From assembly GCA_900544305.1 (NCBI GenBank), contig UQUV01000029.1, forward strand, positions 1 through 38,615: a DNA stretch of 38,615 bases, in the 5' to 3' direction. This DNA comes from an uncultured Porphyromonadaceae bacterium (GTDB taxonomy: Bacteria; Bacteroidota; Bacteroidia; Bacteroidales; Muribaculaceae). The position numbers and the translations under genes are program-made. The notes below the pieces were generated by a model. That model saw nothing but the letters and a program-made list of their open reading frames with translations, did not search any database and was not told the origin of the DNA. Positions 1-7,507 of this stretch are shown here, piece by piece (positions within the stretch are counted from its first letter, which is position 1; the number at the start of each line of letters is the position of its first letter).

Positions 1-49
1 TTTTATTTACTGCCAGAGCCGCTTAGGCTTGGCTAATTTTTAACGAACT

Positions 50-81
50 ATTGTTTTTTTAATATATAATGTTTATTTTTG
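50..81 (+). promoter_or_regulatory. Candidate Bacteroidales promoter for the tandem lipoproteins
   Basis: TATTTTTG (74-81) fits the TAnnTTTG -7 box and ATTG (50-53) lies 20 bases upstream as a -33 box. It would leave a leader of about 100 bases before the first lipoprotein. Seen by eye only. Confidence 0.45.
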
Positions 82-185
82 TATAGTTCCAGTTCCGCAC
101 ATTAAAGTCTAATAATTACGCGTTTAAATAAGATTTTTATAACCATGATAGAATCTATTTTTAGCTTACCATAAACGGAGAACTT

Positions 186-632
186 ATGAAAACAACATTC
201 TTACGGCTGATATTGCCGGTACTGCTGCTTGTTTGCTTTACAAGCTGTGATGAAGAAAAAGGGCAAGAACAAATGGAATCGTCATCTTCCTTGAAATGGG
301 AATCTTGTGCAGGTATTCAATTGGGGAAAGGATACAGTTTTGTTGATGTCCCGGCTGAAGGTGCGTCGTACGCGTTGGTTTGCACAAATGCAATGGTAGA
401 ATGGAGTGGCATTTGGCTTCATGATGTGCAGATTGACGGACAATATCTTACTCTTGACGAAGAACAGCACATCGCTGAAGGCGAATGGGGAAGAATTGTG
501 TGTAAAGACAAGTATCTGAACATGGATATAGCTCCCAATACCACTGATAAGACAAGGGTTATTAGAGTTAAACCAACACAAATCGGTTATTTTTACGATT
601 TTATCCTTACCCAGCAACCTGCCACAAAATAA
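186..632 (+). CDS. Small lipoprotein, BACON-like tail (tandem copy 1)
   Basis: The 148-residue product starts with a lipoprotein signal: a basic start, the hydrophobic run LILPVLLLVCF, and a lipobox ending FTSC with Cys21 as the expected lipid site. It is followed by an acidic/Ser-rich linker. The mature part has the pattern WGRIVCKDKYLNMDIAPNTT... then YDFILTQQP near the C terminus, which resembles the end of BACON-type beta-sandwich domains (NTT... then LTQ), a fold common in Bacteroidales surface proteins. It should sit in the envelope; no enzymatic motif is visible. The next gene is a close paralog in the same orientation with a nearly identical translation-start region, so this is a tandem duplication. 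Function unknown. Confidence 0.75.
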   Translation: MKTTFLRLILPVLLLVCFTSCDEEKGQEQMESSSSLKWESCAGIQLGKGYSFVDVPAEGASYALVCTNAMVEWSGIWLHDVQIDGQYLTLDEEQHIAEGEWGRIVCKDKYLNMDIAPNTTDKTRVIRVKPTQIGYFYDFILTQQPATK

Positions 633-714
633 AGTCAAATATATGTTGACTTTGCATATCCTTGCTTTTCGTTTATGTTGAATCTATTTTTAACTTACCA
701 TAAACTGAGAGCTT

Positions 715-1161
715 ATGAAAATAACATTTTTGCGGCTGATAATGCCGGTTTTGCTGCTTGTTTGCTTTACCGGTTGTGACAAAGAAAAAGAACTGAAGTC
801 ATCTTCATTGACATGGGAGCCTTGTTCAGGCATTCAGTTGGGCGAAGCATACAGTTTGGTCGATGTACCGGCTGAAGGAACGTCGTATGCGTTGGTCTGC
901 ATCAATGCACATGTGGATTGGAGTGGTATTTGGCTTAATAGTGTGCAGGTTGACGGACAAAATCTTGCGCTTGACGAAGAAAAGCATATTGCCGAGGGCG
1001 AATGGGGAAGAATCGTGTGCAAGGACAAGTATCTGAACATGGATATAACCCCCAACACTACAGGCAAAGAGCGAGTGATAGAAGTTACCCCGACACAAAT
1101 TGGTTATTTCTATTATTTTAAACTTACGCAACAACCGTTGCCAGTTAAACAAAATCCATAA
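715..1161 (+). CDS. Small lipoprotein, BACON-like tail (tandem copy 2)
   Basis: This 148-residue lipoprotein has lipobox FTGC and is a paralog of the gene starting at 186. It shares long identical stretches (SYALVC, EGEWGRIVCKDKYLNMDI, PTQIGYFY). Similarity extends about 40 bases upstream of both start codons (GAATCTATTTTTA then CTTACCATAAAC), so the duplicated unit is about 529 bp and includes the 5' untranslated region. Divergence is concentrated in the linker after the lipid Cys and at the C terminus (LTQQPLPVKQNP here). Envelope location is inferred; no function can be assigned. It is probably transcribed with copy 1, since only 82 bases separate them and no terminator is visible. Confidence 0.75.
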   Translation: MKITFLRLIMPVLLLVCFTGCDKEKELKSSSLTWEPCSGIQLGEAYSLVDVPAEGTSYALVCINAHVDWSGIWLNSVQVDGQNLALDEEKHIAEGEWGRIVCKDKYLNMDITPNTTGKERVIEVTPTQIGYFYYFKLTQQPLPVKQNP

Positions 1162-1208
1162 AATGATTGTTTCTTTATCAACAAGGAAAATGATATTCAT
1201 AAAACAAT

Positions 1209-1415
1209 ATGACACCTCCGGCAATTGAACAGTCAACTCGGGAACAGCGACGAGCATTCGTGGCCGACGCGTGGAAGTGTCTGAACGATTGCGAATCGTG
1301 TGGCAAGTGCCGCATTTTGAGAGGCAGAGTAGCCGAAGTGCTGTATGCCGACTATATCGAGGGCAAGCGGTCGTATATGGATATTACGTTCGACATTAGA
1401 AACAATCATTATTAA
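1209..1415 (+). CDS. Cys-rich conserved mini-protein
   Basis: This is a 68-residue protein with the cluster CLNDCESCGKC near residues 24-34 (a CxxxCxxCxxC pattern), suitable for binding a metal ion or an Fe-S cluster. It is followed by the patch ADYIEGKRSYMDI. There is no signal peptide or membrane segment, so it should be cytoplasmic. The stop is 11 bases before the 59-residue winged-helix gene at 1427, which suggests co-transcription and perhaps a shared role. I have a vague memory of similar short proteins in Bacteroides but cannot name a family. The start ATG at 1209 is the first in the frame. Confidence 0.65.
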   Translation: MTPPAIEQSTREQRRAFVADAWKCLNDCESCGKCRILRGRVAEVLYADYIEGKRSYMDITFDIRNNHY

Positions 1416-1426
1416 AAATAAAAACT

Positions 1427-1606
1427 ATGGACGCAAAAGAAAAAGTATTGGCTACAATGAAAGAAGCCGGAGAACCATTGAACGCAGGTAAGATTGCAGA
1501 ACTCAGCGGACTTGACCGTAAGGAAGTGGACAAGGCCATGAAGCAGTTGAAGGAAGAAGGAGCTATTGTTTCTCCTGTTCGCTGCAAATGGGCTCCTGCC
1601 GAATAA
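1427..1606 (+). CDS. Mini winged-helix DNA-binding protein (59 aa)
   Basis: This 59-codon gene reads MDAKEKVLATMKEAGEPLNA and continues through GKIAELSGLDRKEVDKAMKQ to WAPAE. It matches the core of a winged helix-turn-helix: helix 1 (KEKVLATMKEAGE), helix 2 (NAGKIAELSG), recognition helix (DRKEVDKAMKQLKEEG) and wing (IVSPVRCKW). It resembles the DNA-binding part of MarR/ArsR-type regulators without a sensor domain. It could be a mini-regulator or an accessory to the adjacent Cys-rich protein. It follows that gene by 11 bases and is followed at once by a strong hairpin terminator, which supports a real two-gene unit. Codon use is normal for the neighbourhood. Confidence 0.75.
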   Translation: MDAKEKVLATMKEAGEPLNAGKIAELSGLDRKEVDKAMKQLKEEGAIVSPVRCKWAPAE

Positions 1607-1626
1607 TTGGTACAGATAGAAAAAAC

Positions 1627-1674
1627 GAAAACGGACGGAAATCCCGAAGCAAAGGGCTTGCCGTCCGTTTTTTT
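1627..1674. terminator. Bidirectional intrinsic terminator
   Basis: ACGGACGG (1631-1638) pairs with CCGTCCGT (1661-1668), followed by a T run. On the other strand the same stem is followed by TTTTCGTTTTTT, so it can also end the minus-strand nadK/NYN unit. Confidence 0.8.
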
Positions 1675-1712
1675 ACAGTTTATTGGTTTACAGTTTACGG
1701 TTTACTGTTTAC
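1675..1712. repeat. Short GTTTAC-type degenerate repeats
   Basis: Several near-copies of GTTTAC(A/G) occur in a row (TTTACAGTTTATTGG, then TTTACAGTTTACGGTTTAC and TGTTTACAG). This is low-complexity intergenic sequence just downstream of the terminator, with no coding sense. Confidence 0.5.
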
Positions 1713-1778
1713 AGAGAGTCTCACTGACCGCTAAGCTTTTGATGGGGTCTATATCCTTCAGCCGCTTTGTGAAAGGTA

Positions 1779-2390
1779 TTAGCGGCAGATTTTGAACATT
1801 AGCGACTTGTCGAGATTGATAAGCTGGCTGAGCTCGATGTGCGTGCAGGCTTCGTCGCGGAGTGTTTTTGACGATGACGACTGGTCGGAAATCTTCCAGG
1901 TGAGCAGCACGACATGGATTTTCAGCGATTTCAGTTTTTTGATGAGCATTTCGTGGTCGGCATCGCCCGTTATCAGCACTACGAAGTCGAATTTTCTCAA
2001 CAACGCCAGTTCATAGGCTTCGAGGGCAAACCACACGTCCACGCCTTTTTCGATGACCGTCATTTTGCCGTCCTTTTCCACTTCGCGAAGGTGCTTGTAG
2101 TGGAAAATGACATCATTTTCGATGAGCGAGTCCTCAAACTTGCGTTCCGAAAAGAGCAGATGCTTGTCCGAAGCGTCGCCCACACGGTAGCGGCCGCGGA
2201 AATAGTGGCTTTCCGTGATATAGCAGTCCTCTTTTCTCAATCCGTTTTTGTCGGCGAGGTATTCGCTGATGAAGTCGAACAGCGAGCTGAGGTGGATGTT
2301 GAGGTTCAGGTTCTCATTAAGTGCCTCGTTTATTTTTGCATAATATCCTCCGTCGATAAATACGCCGATAGATTTTTCCTGTGGTGTCAT
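1779..2390 (-). CDS. NYN-domain protein (LabA/DUF88-like, putative RNase)
   Basis: The product is 203 residues, and the whole length reads as a NYN domain, a PIN-like fold of Mg-dependent ribonucleases. It starts with the typical strand and acidic residue GVFIDGGYYAK (residues 9-19). It has the central GVDVWFALEAYELA (about 115-128) and the late acidic motif VLITGDADHEMLIKKLK (about 137-153). These carry the Asp residues expected to bind the catalytic metal. The protein is cytoplasmic. It lies 37 bases downstream of nadK on the same strand, so the two are probably co-transcribed. Substrate unknown; RNase activity is inferred from the family. Confidence 0.85.
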   Translation of the reverse strand: MTPQEKSIGVFIDGGYYAKINEALNENLNLNIHLSSLFDFISEYLADKNGLRKEDCYITESHYFRGRYRVGDASDKHLLFSERKFEDSLIENDVIFHYKHLREVEKDGKMTVIEKGVDVWFALEAYELALLRKFDFVVLITGDADHEMLIKKLKSLKIHVVLLTWKISDQSSSSKTLRDEACTHIELSQLINLDKSLMFKICR

Positions 2391-2427
2391 AGTATTTTAA
2401 AGTTTATGTGTTGTTTTTGCGGTTCTG

Positions 2428-3297
2428 TTATCTCGCGTCAGTACCCCACATTAGTTTGGAGCGGAGCGTTTTTGCAAAATCGTGTCCGGTGCGCTGCATC
2501 ACCTTTATTTCGTGAGGCGCCTTTTTCAGCAGAAGCGTTGTTCCGATGGGGAACGAAACCGACTGGCCGTCGATGCTGACGCGGAACGACTGTGTGCGGC
2601 TCGAACGTGTCGTGACCGTAATCTGCGAATTGTCGGGCAGGACGAGCGGGCGCATGGTCAGCGAGTGGGCGGCAATGGGCGAGATTACCCAGTTGTTGCA
2701 ATTCGGTTGGAGTATGGGGCCGCCAACGGAAAGGTTGTAGGCAGTGCTGCCGGTCGGAGTGGAAATGACAAGGCCGTCGCCGAGATAGGATGTTAGTTCT
2801 ATGCCGTTGACCTTTGTGTCGAGGCAGAGCATGGATGCCGAGTCGTTTTTAAGAATCGCCACTTCGTTGAGGGCGAACCGGTTGGGCAATACATTCGGAG
2901 AGTCGGCCGTCACTTCGATAAGCGAGCGTGACTCTATCTGGAAGTTTCCGTTATGAATGTCCTCTATCGCCTGCTCCGCATCGTTCATCGAAACATCGGC
3001 CAGATAGCCCAAATGGCCCGTGTTGATACCCATGATGGGAATGCTCTTGTTGCCAATCCAGGCGGCTGTTTTCAGAAACGTGCCGTCGCCGCCGATGCTG
3101 AGTGCCGCATCCGCTGCAAAGTCGTTGGTGGTCAGTATGCATGCCGTTTCCGGCAGCTGAATGTGCCGGGTCAGATATTCATGAAAGCGCTGCTCGATAT
3201 ATGTCCGCATTCCCAATCTGGTGAGCGTTGCAAACATTCGGTCGAGCGCTTCGATATGCTTGTCCTGATAAAGGTTTCCGTAGATGGCTATTCTCAT
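2428..3297 (-). CDS. nadK: NAD kinase
   Basis: NAD kinase phosphorylates NAD+ to NADP+ in the cytoplasm. The 289-residue protein is of typical length and carries the family motifs in order: LSIGGDGTFLKTA (the GGDG ATP/diphosphate motif, about residue 70), GINTGHLGYLADV, FALNEVAI (NE motif), then DGLVISTPTGSTAYNLSVGGPI and ISPIAAHSLTMRPLVLPD. Start MRIAIYGN is the usual family beginning. It is divergent from pdxJ; the 400-base gap between them contains a copy of the dispersed promoter repeat whose TATCTTTG boxes point toward nadK. It is followed by the NYN gene, probably as one transcript. Confidence 0.97.
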   Translation of the reverse strand: MRIAIYGNLYQDKHIEALDRMFATLTRLGMRTYIEQRFHEYLTRHIQLPETACILTTNDFAADAALSIGGDGTFLKTAAWIGNKSIPIMGINTGHLGYLADVSMNDAEQAIEDIHNGNFQIESRSLIEVTADSPNVLPNRFALNEVAILKNDSASMLCLDTKVNGIELTSYLGDGLVISTPTGSTAYNLSVGGPILQPNCNNWVISPIAAHSLTMRPLVLPDNSQITVTTRSSRTQSFRVSIDGQSVSFPIGTTLLLKKAPHEIKVMQRTGHDFAKTLRSKLMWGTDAR

Positions 3298-3460
3298 GTC
3301 TGTAGTTTTCTGTCAAATCGGCTGTCATTCGGGGGTGGCTAACTTTCTAATTGCCACTAAACCCACGACTTACAGTAATTTTTGTATCGGAGTTTCCCGC
3401 CGGAGGCTACTTTTCGACATATTTCCTGCGAAATTGCGGCTATCTGTTGCAATTTTGTAT

Positions 3461-3468
3461 TACCTTTG
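3461..3468 (+). promoter_or_regulatory. Candidate -7 box upstream of pdxJ
   Basis: TACCTTTG followed by CA fits TAnnTTTG and faces pdxJ, which would give a leader of about 220 bases. No clear -33 box was found. Besides this box and the repeat at 3528-3632, nothing else was recognised in the gap 3298-3697. Confidence 0.3.
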
Positions 3469-3527
3469 CAACCGATATGCCTGCTTGAAGGCTTGCACGA
3501 AAGAGTGCCCGTCTCGCGGAATCTTCT

Positions 3528-3632
3528 CCTATCTTTTACAAAGATACGAAAAGGTGAGCGGAGAATAAAATAATGAAACTTGTTTCAATTATTTTTTATC
3601 CCGAACCGCATCGTATCTTATCCAAAGATACG
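3528..3632 (-). repeat. Dispersed promoter-bearing repeat, copy A (minus orientation)
   Basis: Two palindromes, 3530-3546 and 3614-3630, share TATCTT and AAGATA arms, 84 bases apart. Between them lies GAAACTTGTTTC (3575-3586). Read on the minus strand this is the same architecture as the copies at 4423-4516 and 31558-31686: TATCTTTGnnTAAGATA, a G-rich part, a 5+2+5 palindrome, a pyrimidine-rich stretch, then TATCTTTG again. The minus-strand TATCTTTG boxes (3539-3546, 3623-3630) match the Bacteroidales -7 box and face nadK. Confidence 0.7.
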
Positions 3633-3697
3633 AATTTTAGAAGAAACGGAGCGGACGAGCAGGAAGAATCGAGAATAAGTCTATTTATTTGGTTGAA

Positions 3698-4411
3698 ATG
3701 ACAAACTTAAGTGTAAATATCAACAAGGTTGCAACCATCCGTAATGCCCGCGGCGGAAATGTGCCGAATGTGGAAAAGGTTGCTCTTGACTGCGAACGTT
3801 TCGGTGCCGACGGCATCACGGTTCATCCCCGTCCGGATGAACGCCATATCCGTCAGTCGGATGTGTTCGGTCTGCGTCCGTTGCTGCGCACGGAGTTCAA
3901 TATCGAAGGCTATCCGTCGGAAGCCTTTATCGATATGGTGCTGAAGGTGAAGCCTGCACAGGTGACACTGGTTCCCGATGCGCCGAACGTGCTGACTTCC
4001 AACAGCGGCTGGGATGTGGAAGCCAATCTGGAATTTCTCACACAGATAGTCGACCGTCTGAAAGAAGCCGGAATCCGCACCAGCATTTTTGTCGGAACAG
4101 ATGAAAAGAACATCCAACTGGCGGCGCGTACCGGTGCCGACCGTGTGGAACTCTATACCGGTCCGTTTGCAGAAATGTATCCGAAAGACCCGGAAGCTGC
4201 CGTAGCTCCCTATGTGGCTGCTTCGAATGCCGCCCACAAAGTAGGCCTTGGCGTGAATGCCGGTCACGACCTGAGTTTGGAAAATCTGGCGTTCTTCAGC
4301 AAAAAGATGCCGTATCTGAATGAAGTGTCGATTGGACATGCGCTGATTTCCGATGCTTTGTATCTGGGACTGGAAGAAACTATAAAACAGTATAAAAATT
4401 GTTTGAAATAA
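3698..4411 (+). CDS. pdxJ: Pyridoxine 5'-phosphate synthase
   Basis: PdxJ condenses 3-amino-2-oxopropyl phosphate with 1-deoxyxylulose 5-phosphate in de novo vitamin B6 synthesis. The 237-residue product matches the family length. Its motifs are LSVNINKVATIRNARGG at the N terminus, then DGITVHPRPDERHI (phosphate-binding/catalytic region), VTLVPDAP, and GLGVNAGHDLSLENL before EVSIGHALISDAL at the C-terminal phosphate site. I chose ATG 3698 (MTNLSVNI) rather than an upstream in-frame TTG at 3689 because it fits the family start. It is divergent from nadK and followed by the exbB group across a copy of the dispersed promoter repeat. Confidence 0.96.
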   Translation: MTNLSVNINKVATIRNARGGNVPNVEKVALDCERFGADGITVHPRPDERHIRQSDVFGLRPLLRTEFNIEGYPSEAFIDMVLKVKPAQVTLVPDAPNVLTSNSGWDVEANLEFLTQIVDRLKEAGIRTSIFVGTDEKNIQLAARTGADRVELYTGPFAEMYPKDPEAAVAPYVAASNAAHKVGLGVNAGHDLSLENLAFFSKKMPYLNEVSIGHALISDALYLGLEETIKQYKNCLK

Positions 4412-4422
4412 ATTATTCCGAT

Positions 4423-4516
4423 TATCTTTGTAGCTGTCTTTGTAGAAGATAGGATGCGTCTTAGCATAAAACTCAAACAAGTTTGGTTTTCTGCCTTCGA
4501 CTTTCACTATCTTTGT
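4423..4516 (+). repeat. Dispersed promoter-bearing repeat, copy B, with promoter for exbB
   Basis: The copy starts with TATCTTTG (4423-4430), has AAGATAGG at 4446-4453 (the spacer is enlarged relative to other copies), the palindrome CAAACAAGTTTG (4474-4485), a pyrimidine-rich stretch, and TATCTTTG (4508-4515). The last box is a good -7 element about 60 bases before the exbB start, and TTTGG in the right palindrome arm is positioned roughly as a -33 box. Confidence 0.7.
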
Positions 4517-4578
4517 GACAATACAAACCGGTCAAAAATTTAAAAAAAGAATTATTCAAACAGAAAAAACAAAAGAAT

Positions 4579-5319
4579 ATGATTTCAAATGCAATTCTTT
4601 CCGCAATCACGTTGCAGACATATGCGGCAGTCGACACAGCCGCTAACGTAATGGCAGCAGCTCCGGCTGCCGCTCCAGCTCCGGCTCCCGCCCCAGAACT
4701 GTCGGTGTGGGACTTGTGCATGAAAGGCGGTATTATCATGATTCCGCTGTTGATTTTGTCGCTGGTGAGCATCTACATTTTTGTTGAACGCTGGTTTGCC
4801 CTCCGCAAGGCAGCTGCCGACGATGCAACTTTCATGCAGCGCATCAAGGATTATATCCATGACGGAGAAATCGAAAGTGCGGAAATGCTTTGCAAAAAGA
4901 CTGACACTCCTTACGCCCGTCTGATTCAGAAAGGTATTTCCCGCATCGGCCGTCCGATGAACGATGTGCTCGTTGCCATTGAAAACGTGGGCAATATCGA
5001 AGTGGCCCGTCTTGGAAAAGGTTTTACCTGGCTGGCTACGACAGCTGCCGGTGCTCCGATGCTCGGTTTCTTGGGTACGGTTACCGGTATGGTGCGCGCC
5101 TTCTTCTCTTTGGCAAGTGCCGGCAACAATGCCAACATCAGCATCCTTGCCAACGGTATCTATGAAGCGCTTGTCACTACGGTTGCCGGTCTGATTGTAG
5201 GTATCATCGCACTGTTTGCCTACAACTATCTGTCGGCACGCGTCAACCACGTGATGAACCAGCTCGAAAGCAAGACAATGGAATTTATGGACCTGCTCAA
5301 TGAGCCGGCTTCCAAATAA
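4579..5319 (+). CDS. exbB: ExbB/TolQ/MotA-family proton channel protein
   Basis: This is the inner-membrane subunit of an ExbB-ExbD motor that uses the proton gradient to drive a TonB-type transducer. The 246-residue protein has an N-terminal Ala/Pro-rich segment (AAAPAAAPAPAPAPE, about residues 30-45). Three membrane helices follow: GGIIMIPLLILSLVSIYIFVERW (about 51-73), a segment with TAAGAPMLGFLGTVTGMVRAF (about 152-178) and ALVTTVAGLIVGIIALFAYNYL (about 195-216). The last two carry the Thr/Gly/Pro pattern typical of ExbB/TolQ pore helices. It is followed by exbD after 22 bases. A TolQ role cannot be excluded. Confidence 0.93.
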   Translation: MISNAILSAITLQTYAAVDTAANVMAAAPAAAPAPAPAPELSVWDLCMKGGIIMIPLLILSLVSIYIFVERWFALRKAAADDATFMQRIKDYIHDGEIESAEMLCKKTDTPYARLIQKGISRIGRPMNDVLVAIENVGNIEVARLGKGFTWLATTAAGAPMLGFLGTVTGMVRAFFSLASAGNNANISILANGIYEALVTTVAGLIVGIIALFAYNYLSARVNHVMNQLESKTMEFMDLLNEPASK

Positions 5320-5341
5320 GACAAATTAATCCGGAGGAATT

Positions 5342-5821
5342 ATGGCATTAAAACGACAGAACGAACTGCTTGCCACTTACAGCATGGCGTCGATGACCGA
5401 CGTCATCTTCCTGCTGCTCATCTTCTTTATGGTGACCTCCACTTTCGTGTTCCCGACGGCGCTCGAAGTGAACTTGCCGCAAAGTTCGGAGCAGACGGTA
5501 ATCAAGCCCGGCACGCGCGTATATATAGACAAGGATATGAACCTGTATGCTTCGTTCGGCGAAACCGAACCGCAAGCCATACCGGAGGAACAGCTCCTTA
5601 CGTTTCTGCAACTGACACAGCAGCAGGATTCGACTCAGTTCATAGCCCTGTATGCCGACGAGTCGGTGCCTTACGGTAAGATTGTGGAAGTGCTTGACCT
5701 TACAGCACGCCACAACTTGAAAATGGTGCTTGCAACGAAACCGGCAAGCGTGAACGACGGACGCATGAACGCGGTTGCACAAGAGGCTGCAGCTGCTGAA
5801 ACGGCATCCGAACAGCAATAA
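5342..5821 (+). CDS. exbD: ExbD/TolR-family proton channel protein
   Basis: This is the partner of the ExbB-type channel. The 159-residue protein has a short cytoplasmic start, one membrane helix with the family's proton-carrying Asp (SMTDVIFLLLIFFMVTSTFVF, about residues 17-37), and a periplasmic domain (LEVNLPQS..., ending before an Ala/Glu-rich tail). A ribosome-binding site of GGAGGA lies just before the ATG. It is sandwiched between exbB and the TonB-like gene with gaps of 22 and 28 bases, so the three form an operon. Confidence 0.93.
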   Translation: MALKRQNELLATYSMASMTDVIFLLLIFFMVTSTFVFPTALEVNLPQSSEQTVIKPGTRVYIDKDMNLYASFGETEPQAIPEEQLLTFLQLTQQQDSTQFIALYADESVPYGKIVEVLDLTARHNLKMVLATKPASVNDGRMNAVAQEAAAAETASEQQ

Positions 5822-5849
5822 CGAACCCACTATTGGATAAAAACAATAT

Positions 5850-6632
5850 ATGACAGGAGAGGATAAGAAAAACAGACTGTTGGCCGCTGCCATTGCCCTG
5901 ATATTCCATGTCGGGGTAGGCGTGCTCATGTACATGAGCTACCTCTCTTATATTAATCCGGAAGAAGTAGAACCGCAGCCGGCAAAGACCGACATTACGT
6001 TCGGCGGCGAGTATGTCATGCTCGGCGACATTCCATTGCCTGACCGTACGGGCGATGCGGCTCCCGACTTGAATATGGGCGACGACGCTCCGACTGGCGA
6101 CGACGTGGCCGATGAGGGAGTGGCAGGCGACGGTGCGGCTTTGGTATCGACGAAGGCGGAATCGGCCATGACGGCAGAGAAGAAGCAGCACGGTCCGACA
6201 AAGGAAGAACTGGCGGAACAGCAGCGCATCAAGCGTGAACGCGAGAAAAAGGCTCAGGAAAGCAAGAAAATCAGCAGCAGCGTGAAGAATGCTTTCGGAA
6301 AGACCGGCAAATCGAGCGGTCAGAGCGGTTCGCCTGACGGCAACTCCAAGCAGGGAGCGCTGGCAGGTCAGCCGGGACATACGCTGGGTGGCTATACGCT
6401 GGCTCATTGGGGACGTCCGTCAAGCGGTTATGACGGCGAAATCACTATCCGTGTGCGTGTTGACGCTCAGGGTAAAGTAATCGAAGCCAAATATTTGCGA
6501 GGAACGGGGGCGGCTGCATCCATGCAGTCTGTCCGACGATCTTGTGAACAGGCTTCTCTTCAGTCACGTTTTTCAGTACCCAAAAACACGACTGGCGAGA
6601 AAGTCGGTACAATTGTTTGGCGGTTCGAATAA
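5850..6632 (+). CDS. TonB/TolA-like energy transducer
   Basis: The 260-residue protein has one N-terminal membrane helix containing a His (LLAAAIALIFHVGVGVLMYMSYL, about residues 10-32), as in TonB/TolA anchors. A long acidic and charged periplasmic linker with a helical Lys/Glu/Gln segment (EELAEQQRIKREREKKAQESKK, about 117-138) and a Gly/Ser-rich stretch follow. The C-terminal domain (GEITIRVRVDAQGKVIEAKYLRGTGAA... VGTIVWRFE) matches TonB C-terminal folds. It should couple the ExbB-ExbD motor to outer-membrane receptors or to envelope integrity. It is the last gene of the set, followed by a strong terminator. TonB versus TolA is not settled. Confidence 0.85.
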   Translation: MTGEDKKNRLLAAAIALIFHVGVGVLMYMSYLSYINPEEVEPQPAKTDITFGGEYVMLGDIPLPDRTGDAAPDLNMGDDAPTGDDVADEGVAGDGAALVSTKAESAMTAEKKQHGPTKEELAEQQRIKREREKKAQESKKISSSVKNAFGKTGKSSGQSGSPDGNSKQGALAGQPGHTLGGYTLAHWGRPSSGYDGEITIRVRVDAQGKVIEAKYLRGTGAAASMQSVRRSCEQASLQSRFSVPKNTTGEKVGTIVWRFE

Positions 6633-6665
6633 AAGCAGACTCTTCTACGTAGAAGCAATAATATA

Positions 6666-6724
6666 AAAATACGCTGGTTGCAAGAGGACGAATCGTTTCC
6701 GACTGCAGCCGGCGTATTTTTTTG
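6666..6724 (+). terminator. Intrinsic terminator after the exbB-exbD-tonB operon
   Basis: A long stem pairs 6666-6682 with 6704-6720 (arms AAAATACGCTGGTTGCA / TGCAGCCGGCGTATTTT) and runs into T residues. It ends the motor operon. The gap 6633-6967 holds only this and the argR promoter region. Confidence 0.85.
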
Positions 6725-6896
6725 CCGTTTTCCGGCGTCCGGTTGCGTTTGCGGAAGTGTCTGTGTATATGTTGTTTTGAAACTATAAATGTAGATTGCG
6801 TATCTGATTGTTATAAAAGAATGGCATTTGGGAGATATTTTTCATCGAAAAGGTGTGATTTTCTTCAAATTAACTATTTTGATACGAAAATTTTTT

Positions 6897-6916
6897 TACA
6901 TTTGCATAAAAATTCG
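6897..6916 (+). promoter_or_regulatory. Promoter -7 box of the arg operon with overlapping ARG-box-like site
   Basis: TACATTTG (6897-6904) fits the TAnnTTTG box about 65 bases before argR. It is directly overlapped by GCATAAAAATTC (6904-6915), which differs by one base from the core GAATAAAAATTC of ARG boxes described for Bacillus AhrC/ArgR. An ArgR dimer here would cover the promoter, suggesting autorepression. Inference from pattern only. Confidence 0.45.
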
Positions 6917-6967
6917 GAGAGAGTGTGTAACTCTTTGATGTTGCGTAAATAAAAAAATAGAAGTGTT

Positions 6968-7459
6968 ATGAAGAATAAGAAATCTCGATTACAGTTAATT
7001 CTTGACATTATCCATACCCAAAGTGTAGGAAGTCAGGAGGAGCTGGTAGGACTACTGGCTGAAAAGGGTTACAAGGTAACACAGGCTACATTGTCGCGCG
7101 ACTTGAAAAAATTGCGCGTGACGAAAGTTGCGACCGATAAAGGAAACTACATCTATATCGTTCCGAACAGCAACGACGTGAAAGATACGATGTTGACTGT
7201 CAATCAGGGACCGACGAATCCCAACAGCTCTGTCGGCTTCGTGTCGCTTAGCTTTTCCGGTCCGATGGCTGTCATCAAGACACGCAACGGCTATGCCAGC
7301 GGTTTGGCGTATGACATCGACATGAGCCGTCCGCCGGAAATTCTGGGAACGATTGCCGGTGCCGATACAGTGTTTGCCGTATTGCGTGAGGACGTTACCC
7401 ACGACCAGGCTATGAAGGTGCTTCAGCGCTTCATTCCGATTAACAGTGTGATACTTTAG
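6968..7459 (+). CDS. argR: Arginine repressor
   Basis: ArgR senses L-arginine and represses arginine synthesis genes. The 163-residue protein has the N-terminal winged helix (SQEELVGLLAEKGYKVTQATLSRDLKKLRVTKV, about residues 21-53, with the recognition segment TQATLSRDLKKL). Its C-terminal oligomerisation/arginine-binding domain contains PEILGTIAGADTVFAVLRE (about 122-140), where the conserved GTIAGADT loop binds arginine. It heads an operon with the acyltransferase, argG, argC and argD. The site overlapping its promoter suggests it controls itself and the whole operon. Confidence 0.95.
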   Translation: MKNKKSRLQLILDIIHTQSVGSQEELVGLLAEKGYKVTQATLSRDLKKLRVTKVATDKGNYIYIVPNSNDVKDTMLTVNQGPTNPNSSVGFVSLSFSGPMAVIKTRNGYASGLAYDIDMSRPPEILGTIAGADTVFAVLREDVTHDQAMKVLQRFIPINSVIL

Positions 7460-7507
7460 TATTAGCATATTTATAAAAATAATTTTTTAAGGTGTTCTGA
7501 GTAAGAA

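Noticed and set aside
1675..1712. The GTTTAC repeats as a CRISPR array
   Set aside because: Units are 6-8 bases, contiguous, degenerate and without spacers. I saw no CRISPR array elsewhere in the window.
1607..1795. A 62-codon plus-strand frame between the winged-helix gene and the NYN gene
   Set aside because: It runs through the terminator hairpin and the GTTTAC repeats and has no family pattern.
3284..3573. Short plus-strand frames in the nadK-pdxJ gap
   Set aside because: They overlap the repeat element and the nadK start and show no protein-like pattern.
6722..6952. A 76-codon plus-strand frame before argR
   Set aside because: It begins inside the terminator and covers the arg promoter; no ribosome-binding site.
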